Source of the DNA: an uncultured Collinsella sp.
Lineage (GTDB): Bacteria; Actinomycetota; Coriobacteriia; Coriobacteriales; Coriobacteriaceae
Assembly: GCA_934630735.1 (NCBI GenBank)
Contig: CAKTWK010000035.1
Span: forward strand, 1-22,552
Length of the DNA stretch: 22,552 nucleotides
Reading direction: 5' to 3'
The notes beneath the pieces are model-generated. The model ran no database searches. It had not been told where the DNA came from and worked only from the letters and a program-made list of their open reading frames with translations. Both the position numbers and the translations under genes were made by a program. This document shows positions 1 through 6,078 of the stretch, piece by piece; the stretch's first letter is position 1, and each line of letters begins with the position of its first letter.

Positions 1-15
1 AGTTCCGCACGCAAA

Positions 16-38
16 GGAAAGCACTTAATGTGCTTTCC
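16..38 (+). terminator. Hairpin at left edge, possible terminator of an upstream gene
   Basis: A perfect 9-bp inverted repeat (GGAAAGCAC at 16-24, GTGCTTTCC at 30-38) with a 5-nt loop lies at the very start of the window. It could end a transcript entering from the left. No run of T follows on the plus strand, so termination is uncertain. Confidence 0.4.
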
Positions 39-133
39 GTCTTGCGCAGGACTGTAGAGCAGCAAACTTAACCCGCGCCAGCCGGCCCCGAAGACCCTCC
101 CGGATGGCCCCAAAAATTTTTTCAAAAAAGTTG

Positions 134-163
134 TTGCGCGGCGGACAGACTTCTGTGTATACT
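134..163 (+). promoter_or_regulatory. Probable promoter of the tRNA-Asp gene
   Basis: A good -10 hexamer TATACT is at 158-163, preceded by TGTG. A weak -35 (TTGCGC, 134-139) lies 18 bp upstream. The region just before it is A/T-rich (about 111-131), which may act as an UP-type element. The predicted start of transcription falls about 40 bp before the mature tRNA. Confidence 0.5.
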
Positions 164-209
164 AATCCCCGCAGCGCACGCGAGCGGAAACAAACGCGAA
201 CGACTGCCT

Positions 210-287
<78 letters not shown>

Positions 288-295
288 ACGCAATT

Positions 296-322
296 AAAGC
301 CACGTCTTCGGACGTGGCTTTT
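296..322 (+). terminator. Intrinsic terminator of tRNA-Asp
   Basis: The stem AAAGCCACGTC (296-306) pairs with GACGTGGCTTT (311-321) around a TTCG tetraloop and runs into T residues. It starts 9 nt after the CCA end. Confidence 0.9.
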
Positions 323-426
323 GGCGTTTGATAGGACCTCGACCCCATCGGCTCCTTTCGCCCAGAAGCAAATCCTTCCAATTCCCGGACAAGTTCCGTT
401 TGAGGCATGTGTTCAAACAAGGCGTT

Positions 427-471
427 TGTTGCGCAACACCTGTTCAACGAAGCAGGGGGTTAGGTTATACT
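427..471 (+). promoter_or_regulatory. Palindrome and -10 element upstream of the Rrf2 gene
   Basis: A perfect 12-bp palindrome, TGTTGCGCAACA (427-438), lies 27 bp before a -10 hexamer TATACT (466-471). A poor -35 (TTCAAC, 443-448) is spaced 17 bp from it. The same palindrome recurs at 8651-8662 upstream of another gene. The resulting leader of about 150 nt (480-630) has no ORF of its own that I would support. It contains a short inverted repeat, AGCTCG/CGAGCT (592-597/600-605), just upstream of the ribosome site. Confidence 0.5.
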
Positions 472-630
472 GAATTGCACTGTGGACCGTTTTTGATGCA
501 AGAGGCTTCAAACGCGGCATTCAGTGGGCACCCGTTTTGCTATTTGGGCGTCCATACGGTCATTGGTGTCTCGACGTAAGCTCGGCCCCGGAGCTCGTTC
601 GAGCTGTTCCTATTCCTTGAAAGGGGAAAA

Positions 631-1116
631 ATGGACATATCGAGGAAGACTGATTACGCCCTTCGCATGCTCGCGATGCTTGCCGAGGACCCGGAGCGTC
701 TGCTTTCTGTTCGCACTGCCGCCGAAGAGGTCAATGTCCCGTATTCATTTGCCCGTTCGATCCAGCATGGTTTGGTTCAGGCCGGTATTGTGGAGAGCCT
801 GCGTGGCGTCCATGGCGGCATGCGTCTTAAGGTCAGCCCCGACGATGTCACCATCCGCCAGGTCGTTGAGGCAGTTCAGGGTCCCATGGTCATGAACGAT
901 TGCACCGCGCCCAATGGCGACTGTGCGCGCATGGGCACGTGCTGCTATCATCCCCTGTGGGCCGGAGCTCAAGCGCTGATGCGCGACTACCTCGATTCCG
1001 TTTCGCTGGGCGATATCGTTGCTCACCGTCAGTTCCCGGCCGTCGATTCCAAGTTCGCCGACCGCGATGCGTTTCCCGAGTACGCCACCTGTACGTGCGC
1101 TTGCCGGGAGGAATAG
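631..1116 (+). CDS. Rrf2-family Fe-S transcriptional regulator (IscR/NsrR-like)
   Basis: The product is a 161-aa DNA-binding regulator. The N-terminal winged helix starts with the family pattern MDISRKTDYALRML and continues to the GG-containing wing near residues 55-66 (RGVHGGMRL). Cysteines C91, C98 and C104 (with C105 beside it) match the three cluster-ligand cysteines of IscR/NsrR-type proteins, so an Fe-S cluster that senses iron-sulfur status, NO or redox is likely. The length is normal for the family. Unusually, the C-terminus carries three more cysteines as C-x-C-x-C (154, 156, 158). The start is fixed by GAAAGGGG about 6 nt before ATG. The MutY-like gene follows after 21 bp, so the two are probably co-transcribed. 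Targets and exact ligand are unknown. Confidence 0.9.
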   Translation: MDISRKTDYALRMLAMLAEDPERLLSVRTAAEEVNVPYSFARSIQHGLVQAGIVESLRGVHGGMRLKVSPDDVTIRQVVEAVQGPMVMNDCTAPNGDCARMGTCCYHPLWAGAQALMRDYLDSVSLGDIVAHRQFPAVDSKFADRDAFPEYATCTCACREE

Positions 1117-1137
1117 CGCCGCATAAGGAGCATAGCC

Positions 1138-2043
1138 ATGATTCAGGACCCCTTTCGTTCGATGATTCGTTCGGAAGGGGTCCTGCGTTATCGCGACCTT
1201 CCGTGGCGCCGCACGCGCGACCCGTACATTATTTGGCTTTCCGAGGTTATGCTGCAGCAAACGCAGGTGCCGCGTGTGGAGACGCGTATGCCCGCGTGGC
1301 TCGATCGATTTCCAACCGTGCAGGCGCTTGCCCAGGCCGCGCCTTCCGATGTTTTGGACGCTTGGCAGGGGATGGGCTACAACCGACGCGCCCTGGCGCT
1401 CCACAAGGCCGCTCAGCGTGTTGTAGAGGACTGGGACGGGAAGTTTCCACGTGAGACGCGCGACCTGGTCGCCCTGCCCGGTATTGGCCCGGCGACGGCG
1501 CAGGGCATCCGATCGTTTGCGTTCGATCTACCGGGTGTGTATCTGGAGACCAACGTGCGCACGGTCTTTCTGCATCATTTCTTTCCCGATGTGCCGGCCG
1601 TTCCCGATCGCGAGCTGGTGCCGCTGATTCAGGCCGCCTGTCCGGCGGCTCCCGGCGCGACGGCGGATGAGATCGCTCCCTTTGCCGTGCCGCTCGATGA
1701 TGCCGACACACCGCGCGCATGGTATTACGCGCTGCTGGATTATGGCGCGTATCTTAAGAAGACGCTGCCCAATCCGTCCAGGCGCTCGGCGAGCTATAGC
1801 CGTCAGTCCAAGTTTGAGGGCTCGCGCCGTCAAAAGCGCGCCCATATTGTGCGCATGCTGCTGGCTGCGCGCGATGGGCGGCCGGCGGGCATCACGCTCG
1901 CCGAGGCCGTGGCGGGTGTCAACGAAATGGAGGCGGCGGCAGGCCGCGAGCCGGTCGATCACAATCTCGTCGCAGGCATTTTGGCCGACTTAGAGCGTGA
2001 GGGCTTTTGCCGCGTGGAGGACGACCGCTGGCTAAGCGTGTAG
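1138..2043 (+). CDS. MutY-like HhH-GPD DNA glycosylase lacking the Fe-S cluster
   Basis: The product is a 301-aa base-excision repair glycosylase of the HhH-GPD superfamily. The MutY-type motif WLSEVMLQQTQV (33-44) supplies the catalytic Glu36, and the helix-hairpin-helix is LPGIGPATAQG (113-123). At the position of E. coli MutY Asp138 there is Glu137 (LETNVR). The four cysteines that bind the 4Fe-4S cluster are absent: the corresponding stretch (about 200-232) is rich in Arg, Ser and Lys. The NUDIX-like 8-oxoG recognition domain is also missing, and residues 233-301 look like a small winged-helix tail. It may still remove A opposite 8-oxoG, or have another base preference. An AAGGAG site (about 1125-1130) precedes the ATG. 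A strong hairpin (1145-1184) covers codons 3-16. Confidence 0.85.
   Translation: MIQDPFRSMIRSEGVLRYRDLPWRRTRDPYIIWLSEVMLQQTQVPRVETRMPAWLDRFPTVQALAQAAPSDVLDAWQGMGYNRRALALHKAAQRVVEDWDGKFPRETRDLVALPGIGPATAQGIRSFAFDLPGVYLETNVRTVFLHHFFPDVPAVPDRELVPLIQAACPAAPGATADEIAPFAVPLDDADTPRAWYYALLDYGAYLKKTLPNPSRRSASYSRQSKFEGSRRQKRAHIVRMLLAARDGRPAGITLAEAVAGVNEMEAAAGREPVDHNLVAGILADLEREGFCRVEDDRWLSV
1145..1184 (+). promoter_or_regulatory. Strong hairpin in the first codons of the MutY-like gene
   Basis: AGGACCCCTT (1145-1154) is the exact reverse complement of AAGGGGTCCT (1175-1184). The pairing continues inward with TCG/CGG (one wobble) and CGA/TCG around a small loop. In mRNA it would lie 4 nt downstream of the start codon and could hinder translation initiation. 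Confidence 0.6.
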
Positions 2044-2157
2044 CCCATCTGAATCTGAAAAACAGGATTGTAAGGTTTAGATTTTCGACATGAGGGCATC
2101 CTAAAGACAAGGCCGCTCGAAGCCTACGGGCGGCATATGTTGAAGGGAAGTACACCT

Positions 2158-2697
2158 ATGGATTTTGAGAACTCTCAGACCAAGAAGAACCTCGAGACCG
2201 CTTTTGCCGGTGAGTCCCAGGCGCACACCAAGTATCGCTATTACGCATCTAAGGCCAAGAAGGATGGCTACGTTCAGATCTCGAATATCTTTGCCGAGAC
2301 CGCAGGCAACGAGTCCGAGCACGCCAAGCTGTGGTTTAAGTATCTGCACGACGTCGCCGTTCCCGACACCCTGGACAACTTGCGTGATGCCGCTGCGGGC
2401 GAGAACTACGAGTGGACCACGATGTATGACGAGTTTGCCAAGACCGCCGAGGAGGAGGGCTTTGCCGAGATCGCCGCGAAGTTCCGCGGCGTCGCTGCTG
2501 TCGAGAAGGCTCACGAGGAGCGCTACAACAAGCTCGTCGAGCGCATTGAGTCGGGCGAGGTGTTTGAGCGTGAGGGCGTAAAGGTGTGGAAGTGCCTGAA
2601 CTGCGGGCATCTGCATGTGGGCGCCGAGGCGCCTGAAGTGTGCCCGGTGTGCAACCACCCGAAGGCGTACTTTGAGGAGCAGGTGGTGAACTACTAG
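2158..2697 (+). CDS. rbr: Rubrerythrin
   Basis: The product is a 179-aa non-haem iron peroxidase that detoxifies hydrogen peroxide in the cytoplasm of anaerobes, taking electrons through rubredoxin-type iron. The N-terminal ferritin-like four-helix domain (about 1-135) carries the diiron ligands E19, E52-x-x-H55, E97 or a nearby Glu, and E116-x-x-H119. The C-terminal rubredoxin-like domain has C146-x2-C149 and C162-x2-C165. Length and domain order are standard. I chose the ATG at 2158 because AAGGGAAG lies 8 nt upstream; the in-frame ATG at 2137 has no ribosome site. The gene stands alone, with 114 bp of AT-richer DNA before it and a structured repeat element directly after the stop. Confidence 0.96.
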   Translation: MDFENSQTKKNLETAFAGESQAHTKYRYYASKAKKDGYVQISNIFAETAGNESEHAKLWFKYLHDVAVPDTLDNLRDAAAGENYEWTTMYDEFAKTAEEEGFAEIAAKFRGVAAVEKAHEERYNKLVERIESGEVFEREGVKVWKCLNCGHLHVGAEAPEVCPVCNHPKAYFEEQVVNY

Positions 2698-2718
2698 CGC
2701 TTGGCGCTAGCGTGAGCT

Positions 2719-2884
2719 GGGCCGGGAGGGCCGGACTACCTTCCCTCCTCGCTCACGGCTTCGCAGGGTCGCGTTGAGGGAAGGTAGTCCGGCCCTCCCG
2801 GCCCGCTTTGGGTCGTCGCGTGCTCGTTACTGAAAAGCTGATAAAAAAGTTTGTGTGCCGCCCCTTATGGGGCGGCACGTTTTT
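2719..2884 (+). repeat. Structured intergenic element, copy 1
   Basis: The left arm (2719-2746) and right arm (2777-2804) form a perfect 28-bp inverted repeat enclosing a 30-nt loop. The loop contains the 26-nt core 2748-2773 (begins CTCGCTCACGG, ends CAGGGTCGCG). A conserved spacer (2812-2842) contains TGCTCGTTACTGAAAAGCTG. A terminator hairpin follows at 2855-2884. Copy 2 at 3623-3785 has the same layout and orientation, identical loop core and identical terminator, but different arm sequence. The function is unknown; it could be a small RNA, a double terminator or a REP-like element. Confidence 0.85.
2855..2884 (+). terminator. Intrinsic terminator in element copy 1
   Basis: GTGCCGCCCC (2855-2864) pairs perfectly with GGGGCGGCAC (2869-2878) around TTAT, followed by G and five T. 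It can end transcription coming from rubrerythrin and from the element. Confidence 0.9.
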
Positions 2885-2971
2885 GTGTGGGGGCCAGTTG
2901 GGGCCGCACCATCGCTTAGGGGTAAACTGGGTAGTGTTTTTGTTTATTTACTGCCTGATGTGGGGTGCTTT

Positions 2972-3604
2972 ATGGGTAAGAAGTCTCGAGCTCGGATGGC
3001 TGCTGCTGGGACTCGTCGTGATCCTAATCGCGTGGTTGATGAGGGCGGTAAGGCTGCCCGTGCCGATAAGGAGAAAAAGGTTGGGGCGCATGCTCATCCT
3101 GAGTGGGTGCCTCACCTCAATACGGCTAGCGAGGATCTGACTGCTAAGTTGTTTGCACTGGTCGAGGTTATCTTGGGCGTGGTGCCCGTGGTGGTCATTG
3201 GCTTGTTCTTGGCTTCGAAAGATGCCACGAGCGTGGATAAGCTCACCGATGTCTTTTCTCAGGACCCCTCGATGGTGGTTACGTTTATTTCTGCGTGCCT
3301 GCAACCGTTTGTGGCGTACATGTTGTACATGATCTATCGCAAATACTGCGAGGGCGATGCGGGCTTTGCCGCCGGCAACCTGATCGGCCTCTTGTGCTCC
3401 GAGATTTTGCTGCTCAATATTCCCGGCGTCATCGGCATAGGCATCTTGTTGTGGCGTGTCTGGCGCAACGTTGCCCCGCACTTCGGGAGCTGGCTGTTTG
3501 AGCGCCGTGTTGCGGGCGTGTTGGCAGATATTGCCGGTTCGCTCGTGATCCTGGTCCTGGCGTTTATGTGTGCCACCGCAGCTCGAGGCCTTGCGGGCAT
3601 GTAA
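2972..3604 (+). CDS. Four-helix membrane protein of unknown function
   Basis: I do not recognise the family. The 210-aa product begins with about 55 charged, Lys/Arg/Ala-rich cytosolic residues (MGKKSRARMAAAG...). Four hydrophobic segments follow: LFALVEVILGVVPVVVIG; MVVTFISACLQPF through YMLYMI; AAGNLIGLLCSEILLL through IGIGILLWRVW; and AGSLVILVLAFMCATAA. The open frame extends upstream to 2855, but that part lies inside the preceding terminator, so the ATG at 2972 is preferred; its ribosome site (GGGGTG) is weak. The gene stands alone and is flanked on both sides by copies of the structured element, so this segment could be lost or duplicated by recombination between them. Confidence 0.75.
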   Translation: MGKKSRARMAAAGTRRDPNRVVDEGGKAARADKEKKVGAHAHPEWVPHLNTASEDLTAKLFALVEVILGVVPVVVIGLFLASKDATSVDKLTDVFSQDPSMVVTFISACLQPFVAYMLYMIYRKYCEGDAGFAAGNLIGLLCSEILLLNIPGVIGIGILLWRVWRNVAPHFGSWLFERRVAGVLADIAGSLVILVLAFMCATAARGLAGM

Positions 3605-3622
3605 TCTGTCCTCACCGACCAC

Positions 3623-3785
3623 GGAGCGCAGGGCGGAGAAACCTTTCCCTCTCGCTCACGGCTTCGCAGGGTCGCGCTAGGCAAAGGTTTCCCCGCCCTG
3701 CGCTCCGGCGTTGAGTCGTCGCATGCTCGTTACTGAAAAGCTGATTTGAAGTTTGCGTGCCGCCCCTTATGGGGCGGCACGTTTT
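3623..3785 (+). repeat. Structured intergenic element, copy 2
   Basis: The left arm (3623-3650) and right arm (3679-3706) pair over 26 of 28 positions; C3622/G3707 adds one more pair. The arms share only about half their bases with copy 1, yet arm length is the same. The loop core 3651-3676 is identical to copy 1, the spacer 3715-3745 differs at one base, and the terminator 3757-3785 is identical. The copy lies 18 bp after the stop of the four-helix membrane gene. Confidence 0.85.
3757..3785 (+). terminator. Intrinsic terminator in element copy 2
   Basis: GTGCCGCCCC (3757-3766) pairs with GGGGCGGCAC (3771-3780) around TTAT, followed by GTTTT. It is the same terminator as in copy 1. Confidence 0.9.
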
Positions 3786-4038
3786 GTTTGGGATCCCGGT
3801 CTCCACACTTTTCGTCAAGCTTTTGGTTAGATTTTGGTCAGTTGGCGGGCTGGCGGAAGAGCAAAAGATCATCCGATAAAAAAGCTCAAAGAAAGTGCTG
3901 GTAGGGGAGTTGTTGAGGTTTTCGACAGCTTTTGTCAGCAAGAAACTTTGCAGCTATTGCTACGGATTGCGTTGCCGTGGCCTTGGCGGTGCGGGATGCT
4001 GGGCGCAAGCGTCGAATGCTCCGATTGAGGAGGCCAGC
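3786..4038. other. Non-coding leader between element copy 2 and the next gene
   Basis: Together with the element this makes about 430 bp without a gene. The first part is AT-rich for this genome (for example the TTTTGGTTAGATTTTGG stretch near 3820-3838, and ATAAAAAAGC near 3877) and probably holds the promoter of the following gene. I could not place a convincing -35/-10 pair. An open frame starting at 3895 runs into the next gene but lacks a ribosome site. Confidence 0.4.
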
Positions 4039-4473
4039 ATGGACCTGTTTCTTGAGACCCCGCAGCAACAAGCCGAGCGCATGTTGCGTCAGCAGCAACG
4101 ACTCATGGAGATGCAAATGCAAGGGGTATCTGCCCAGCCCTTTGCGCAAAATGCCGCGCCCGCTGCTGTACCTGCAGCTGTGCCCGGGTGTGAATCGGCG
4201 CCAGAGAACTATTCCGTACAACAAGATTCGTATGCGCAGGAGCTTGCGTTCGACAAACGCCGCGCGCGTCACCGTCGCGTGGGCCAGCGCCTGCGCACAT
4301 TAGCGATGATCGTGCTCATTCCGTTAGGACTTGCGGCGATTTTCTTGGTCTCGTATGCGTTCACCTGCATCCTCAACGGTGCTTCGCCCAGTGAAGTGCT
4401 CCAACATCTGTCAGCCCTCGGCCAGCGCCTAGGTGATGTCATAACAACCATCCGCGCCAGCTGGGAGAACTAG
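4039..4473 (+). CDS. Small single-pass membrane protein, unknown function
   Basis: I do not recognise the family. The 144-aa product opens with a Gln/Met-rich segment (TPQQQAERMLRQQQRLMEMQ, about 7-26), then an Ala/Pro-rich stretch (about 35-50) and a basic cluster (KRRARHRRVGQRLR, about 75-88). One membrane helix follows (about 91-113: MIVLIPLGLAAIFLVSYAF), then a short tail. The basic residues before the helix predict the long N-terminus in the cytoplasm. The ATG at 4039 is chosen because GAGGAGG lies just upstream (about 4026-4032); the longer frame from 3895 has no such site. There is no obvious partner among its neighbours. Confidence 0.75.
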   Translation: MDLFLETPQQQAERMLRQQQRLMEMQMQGVSAQPFAQNAAPAAVPAAVPGCESAPENYSVQQDSYAQELAFDKRRARHRRVGQRLRTLAMIVLIPLGLAAIFLVSYAFTCILNGASPSEVLQHLSALGQRLGDVITTIRASWEN

Positions 4474-4596
4474 CGTTTTGACGCCTGTGGCCCAAAATCC
4501 ATTTGTCCGACTGCCGTGGAGCGCTCGGTGCGTGTGGCGGGGTAAGATTGATCGCGATTTTGATTGATAATCGATTGGGTTTGTTGGGCGGAGTCT

Positions 4597-5952
4597 ATGT
4601 CTGCTATTGATATCGTGCTTGTTGTGATTGCCTTGGTGGCGGTGGGAGTTGCTGTGGTTTGCGCCCTGCAGCTTAAAGGTCTTCGTGCTGAGTTGCGAGA
4701 GCATGGCGGCAACGGCGCGGAGACGCTCGCGGCGCTCGAGCAGGCCAACAACGCGCTCGACACCCTGAACGTCGCGTTGGCTGAAACCCGCCGCACGGCA
4801 AATGCCATCGCGCAGCAGCAGACAACCGATGCGGCCGTGGAGCAGCAGCGCTACCTGACCATTGCGCGCGAGTTCTCACAGGCCGGCGACCGCATGGACG
4901 ACCTTCGTCGCGAGACGGCCCAACAGCTTGGCGCCAACCGCGAGGGCATCGAGCACCGCCTGGACAAAGTGCGCGAGACGGTCGATGCCCAGCTGGGCGC
5001 CATCCGCAAGGACAACAACGTGCAGCTCGATCAGATGCGCGCGACGGTGGACGAGAAGCTTTCCCGTACGCTCAATGATCGTCTGTCCGCATCGTTTAAG
5101 CAGGTGAGCGACCAGCTCGAGGCCGTGTACAAGGGCCTGGGCGATATGCAGTCTATCGCTACCGGCGTGGGCGACCTTAAGCGCGTGCTGGGCAACGTCA
5201 AGGCGCGTGGCATTTTGGGCGAGGTGCAGCTGGGTGCGATCCTTGCGGACATCCTTACGCCCGACCAGTATCTGGAAAACGTTGCCACCAAGCCTGGCGC
5301 CTCGGAGCGGGTTGAGTTTGCCGTCAAGCTGCCGGTAGACGAGGGCGATCCCGTGCTGCTGCCGATCGACTCCAAATTCCCGGGCGATGCGTACGAGCAT
5401 CTGCTCGACGCCCAGGAGTCGGGTGACGCTGAGGCCGTCGCCGCAGCGCGCAAGACGCTCGATATGATGGTGAAACGCGAGGCCAAGGACATCTGCGAGA
5501 AGTACCTGAGCGTGCCCGCGACGACCAACTTTGGCATCATGTTCGTGCCGTTTGAGGGCCTGTACGCCGAGGTCGTCAGCCGCCCCGGGCTTATCGAGAC
5601 CCTGGGCCGCGACTATCACGTCAACGTTGCCGGCCCCAGCACTATGGCCGCCATTCTCAACAGCCTGCAGATGAGCTACCAGACGTTTAAGCTGCAAAAG
5701 CGCACCGACGACGTGCTGCGCGTGCTCTCCGCCGTCAAGGCCGAGCTGCCGCGCTATCAGGCGGCGCTGCGCCGTGCCCAGCAGCAGATCGAGACCGCGG
5801 GCAAGACGGTCGAGGGCATTATCACCACGCGCACCAACGTTATGGAGCGCAAGCTCAAGGACATCGACGCGCTGGAAGACGCGCGGGAGGCCGACGAGAT
5901 CTTGGGGCTCACGTCGGCAGGTCTGCCCGCAGACCAAGAGGACGAGGACTAG
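4597..5952 (+). CDS. rmuC: DNA recombination protein RmuC
   Basis: The product is a 451-aa RmuC-family protein, a group linked to limiting recombination at inverted repeats and carrying a nuclease-like fold. An N-terminal membrane anchor (about 4-27: IDIVLVVIALVAVGVAVV) is followed by a long coiled coil (about 28-185) rich in Glu, Gln and Arg. The RmuC domain (about 190-410) has the typical stretches GNVKARGILGEVQLG and LLPIDSKFPGDAYE. An acidic tail ends the protein. The ATG at 4597 follows GGGCGGAG; the in-frame ATG at 4564 lies by a -10-like GATAAT (4566-4571) and is unlikely to be used. A terminator follows the stop. Confidence 0.93.
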   Translation: MSAIDIVLVVIALVAVGVAVVCALQLKGLRAELREHGGNGAETLAALEQANNALDTLNVALAETRRTANAIAQQQTTDAAVEQQRYLTIAREFSQAGDRMDDLRRETAQQLGANREGIEHRLDKVRETVDAQLGAIRKDNNVQLDQMRATVDEKLSRTLNDRLSASFKQVSDQLEAVYKGLGDMQSIATGVGDLKRVLGNVKARGILGEVQLGAILADILTPDQYLENVATKPGASERVEFAVKLPVDEGDPVLLPIDSKFPGDAYEHLLDAQESGDAEAVAAARKTLDMMVKREAKDICEKYLSVPATTNFGIMFVPFEGLYAEVVSRPGLIETLGRDYHVNVAGPSTMAAILNSLQMSYQTFKLQKRTDDVLRVLSAVKAELPRYQAALRRAQQQIETAGKTVEGIITTRTNVMERKLKDIDALEDAREADEILGLTSAGLPADQEDED

Positions 5953-5962
5953 CCGAAATGGA

Positions 5963-6003
5963 CGGCGGGGCGCCAGCGCGGACGCGGGCACCCCGCCGCT
6001 TTT
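5963..6003 (+). terminator. Intrinsic terminator after rmuC
   Basis: CGGCGGGG (5963-5970) pairs with CCCCGCCG (5991-5998) around a GC-rich 20-nt loop, followed by CTTTT. Confidence 0.75.
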
Positions 6004-6013
6004 CGCGTCGCGC

Positions 6014-6044
6014 TTGACTGAAGCGCGCTTCAATGTGCAACAAT
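6014..6044 (+). promoter_or_regulatory. Promoter with internal palindrome upstream of the ABC exporter
   Basis: A good -35, TTGACT (6014-6019), is followed by a perfect 14-bp palindrome, TGAAGCGCGCTTCA (6019-6032). An AACAAT -10-like hexamer lies at 6039-6044 (19-bp spacer). A palindrome between -35 and -10 is a classic repressor site position, which would fit drug-type control of an exporter. No regulator gene is adjacent. Confidence 0.5.
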
Positions 6045-6078
6045 GGCCTCTCGCCCTATCAGACGCGAAAGGAAGCCC

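Noticed and set aside
427..438. TTGCGC inside the palindrome as a -35 element
   Set aside because: It is 31 bp from the -10 hexamer at 466, far too long, and 26 bp in the second copy at 8651. An operator is more likely.
2057..2073. AATCTG / CAGGATT hairpin after the MutY-like gene as a terminator
   Set aside because: The stem is short with a bulge and is not followed by a T-run. It may only be part of the rubrerythrin promoter region.
2719..3785. Repeated element as an integron attC array or a retron
   Set aside because: No integrase or reverse transcriptase gene lies in the window, and the conserved parts are the loop and a terminator rather than attC-type core sites.
3895..4038. N-terminal extension of the small membrane protein at 4039
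   Set aside because: There is no ribosome site before 3895, while GAGGAGG sits just before 4039. The extension has an unlikely Cys-rich composition.
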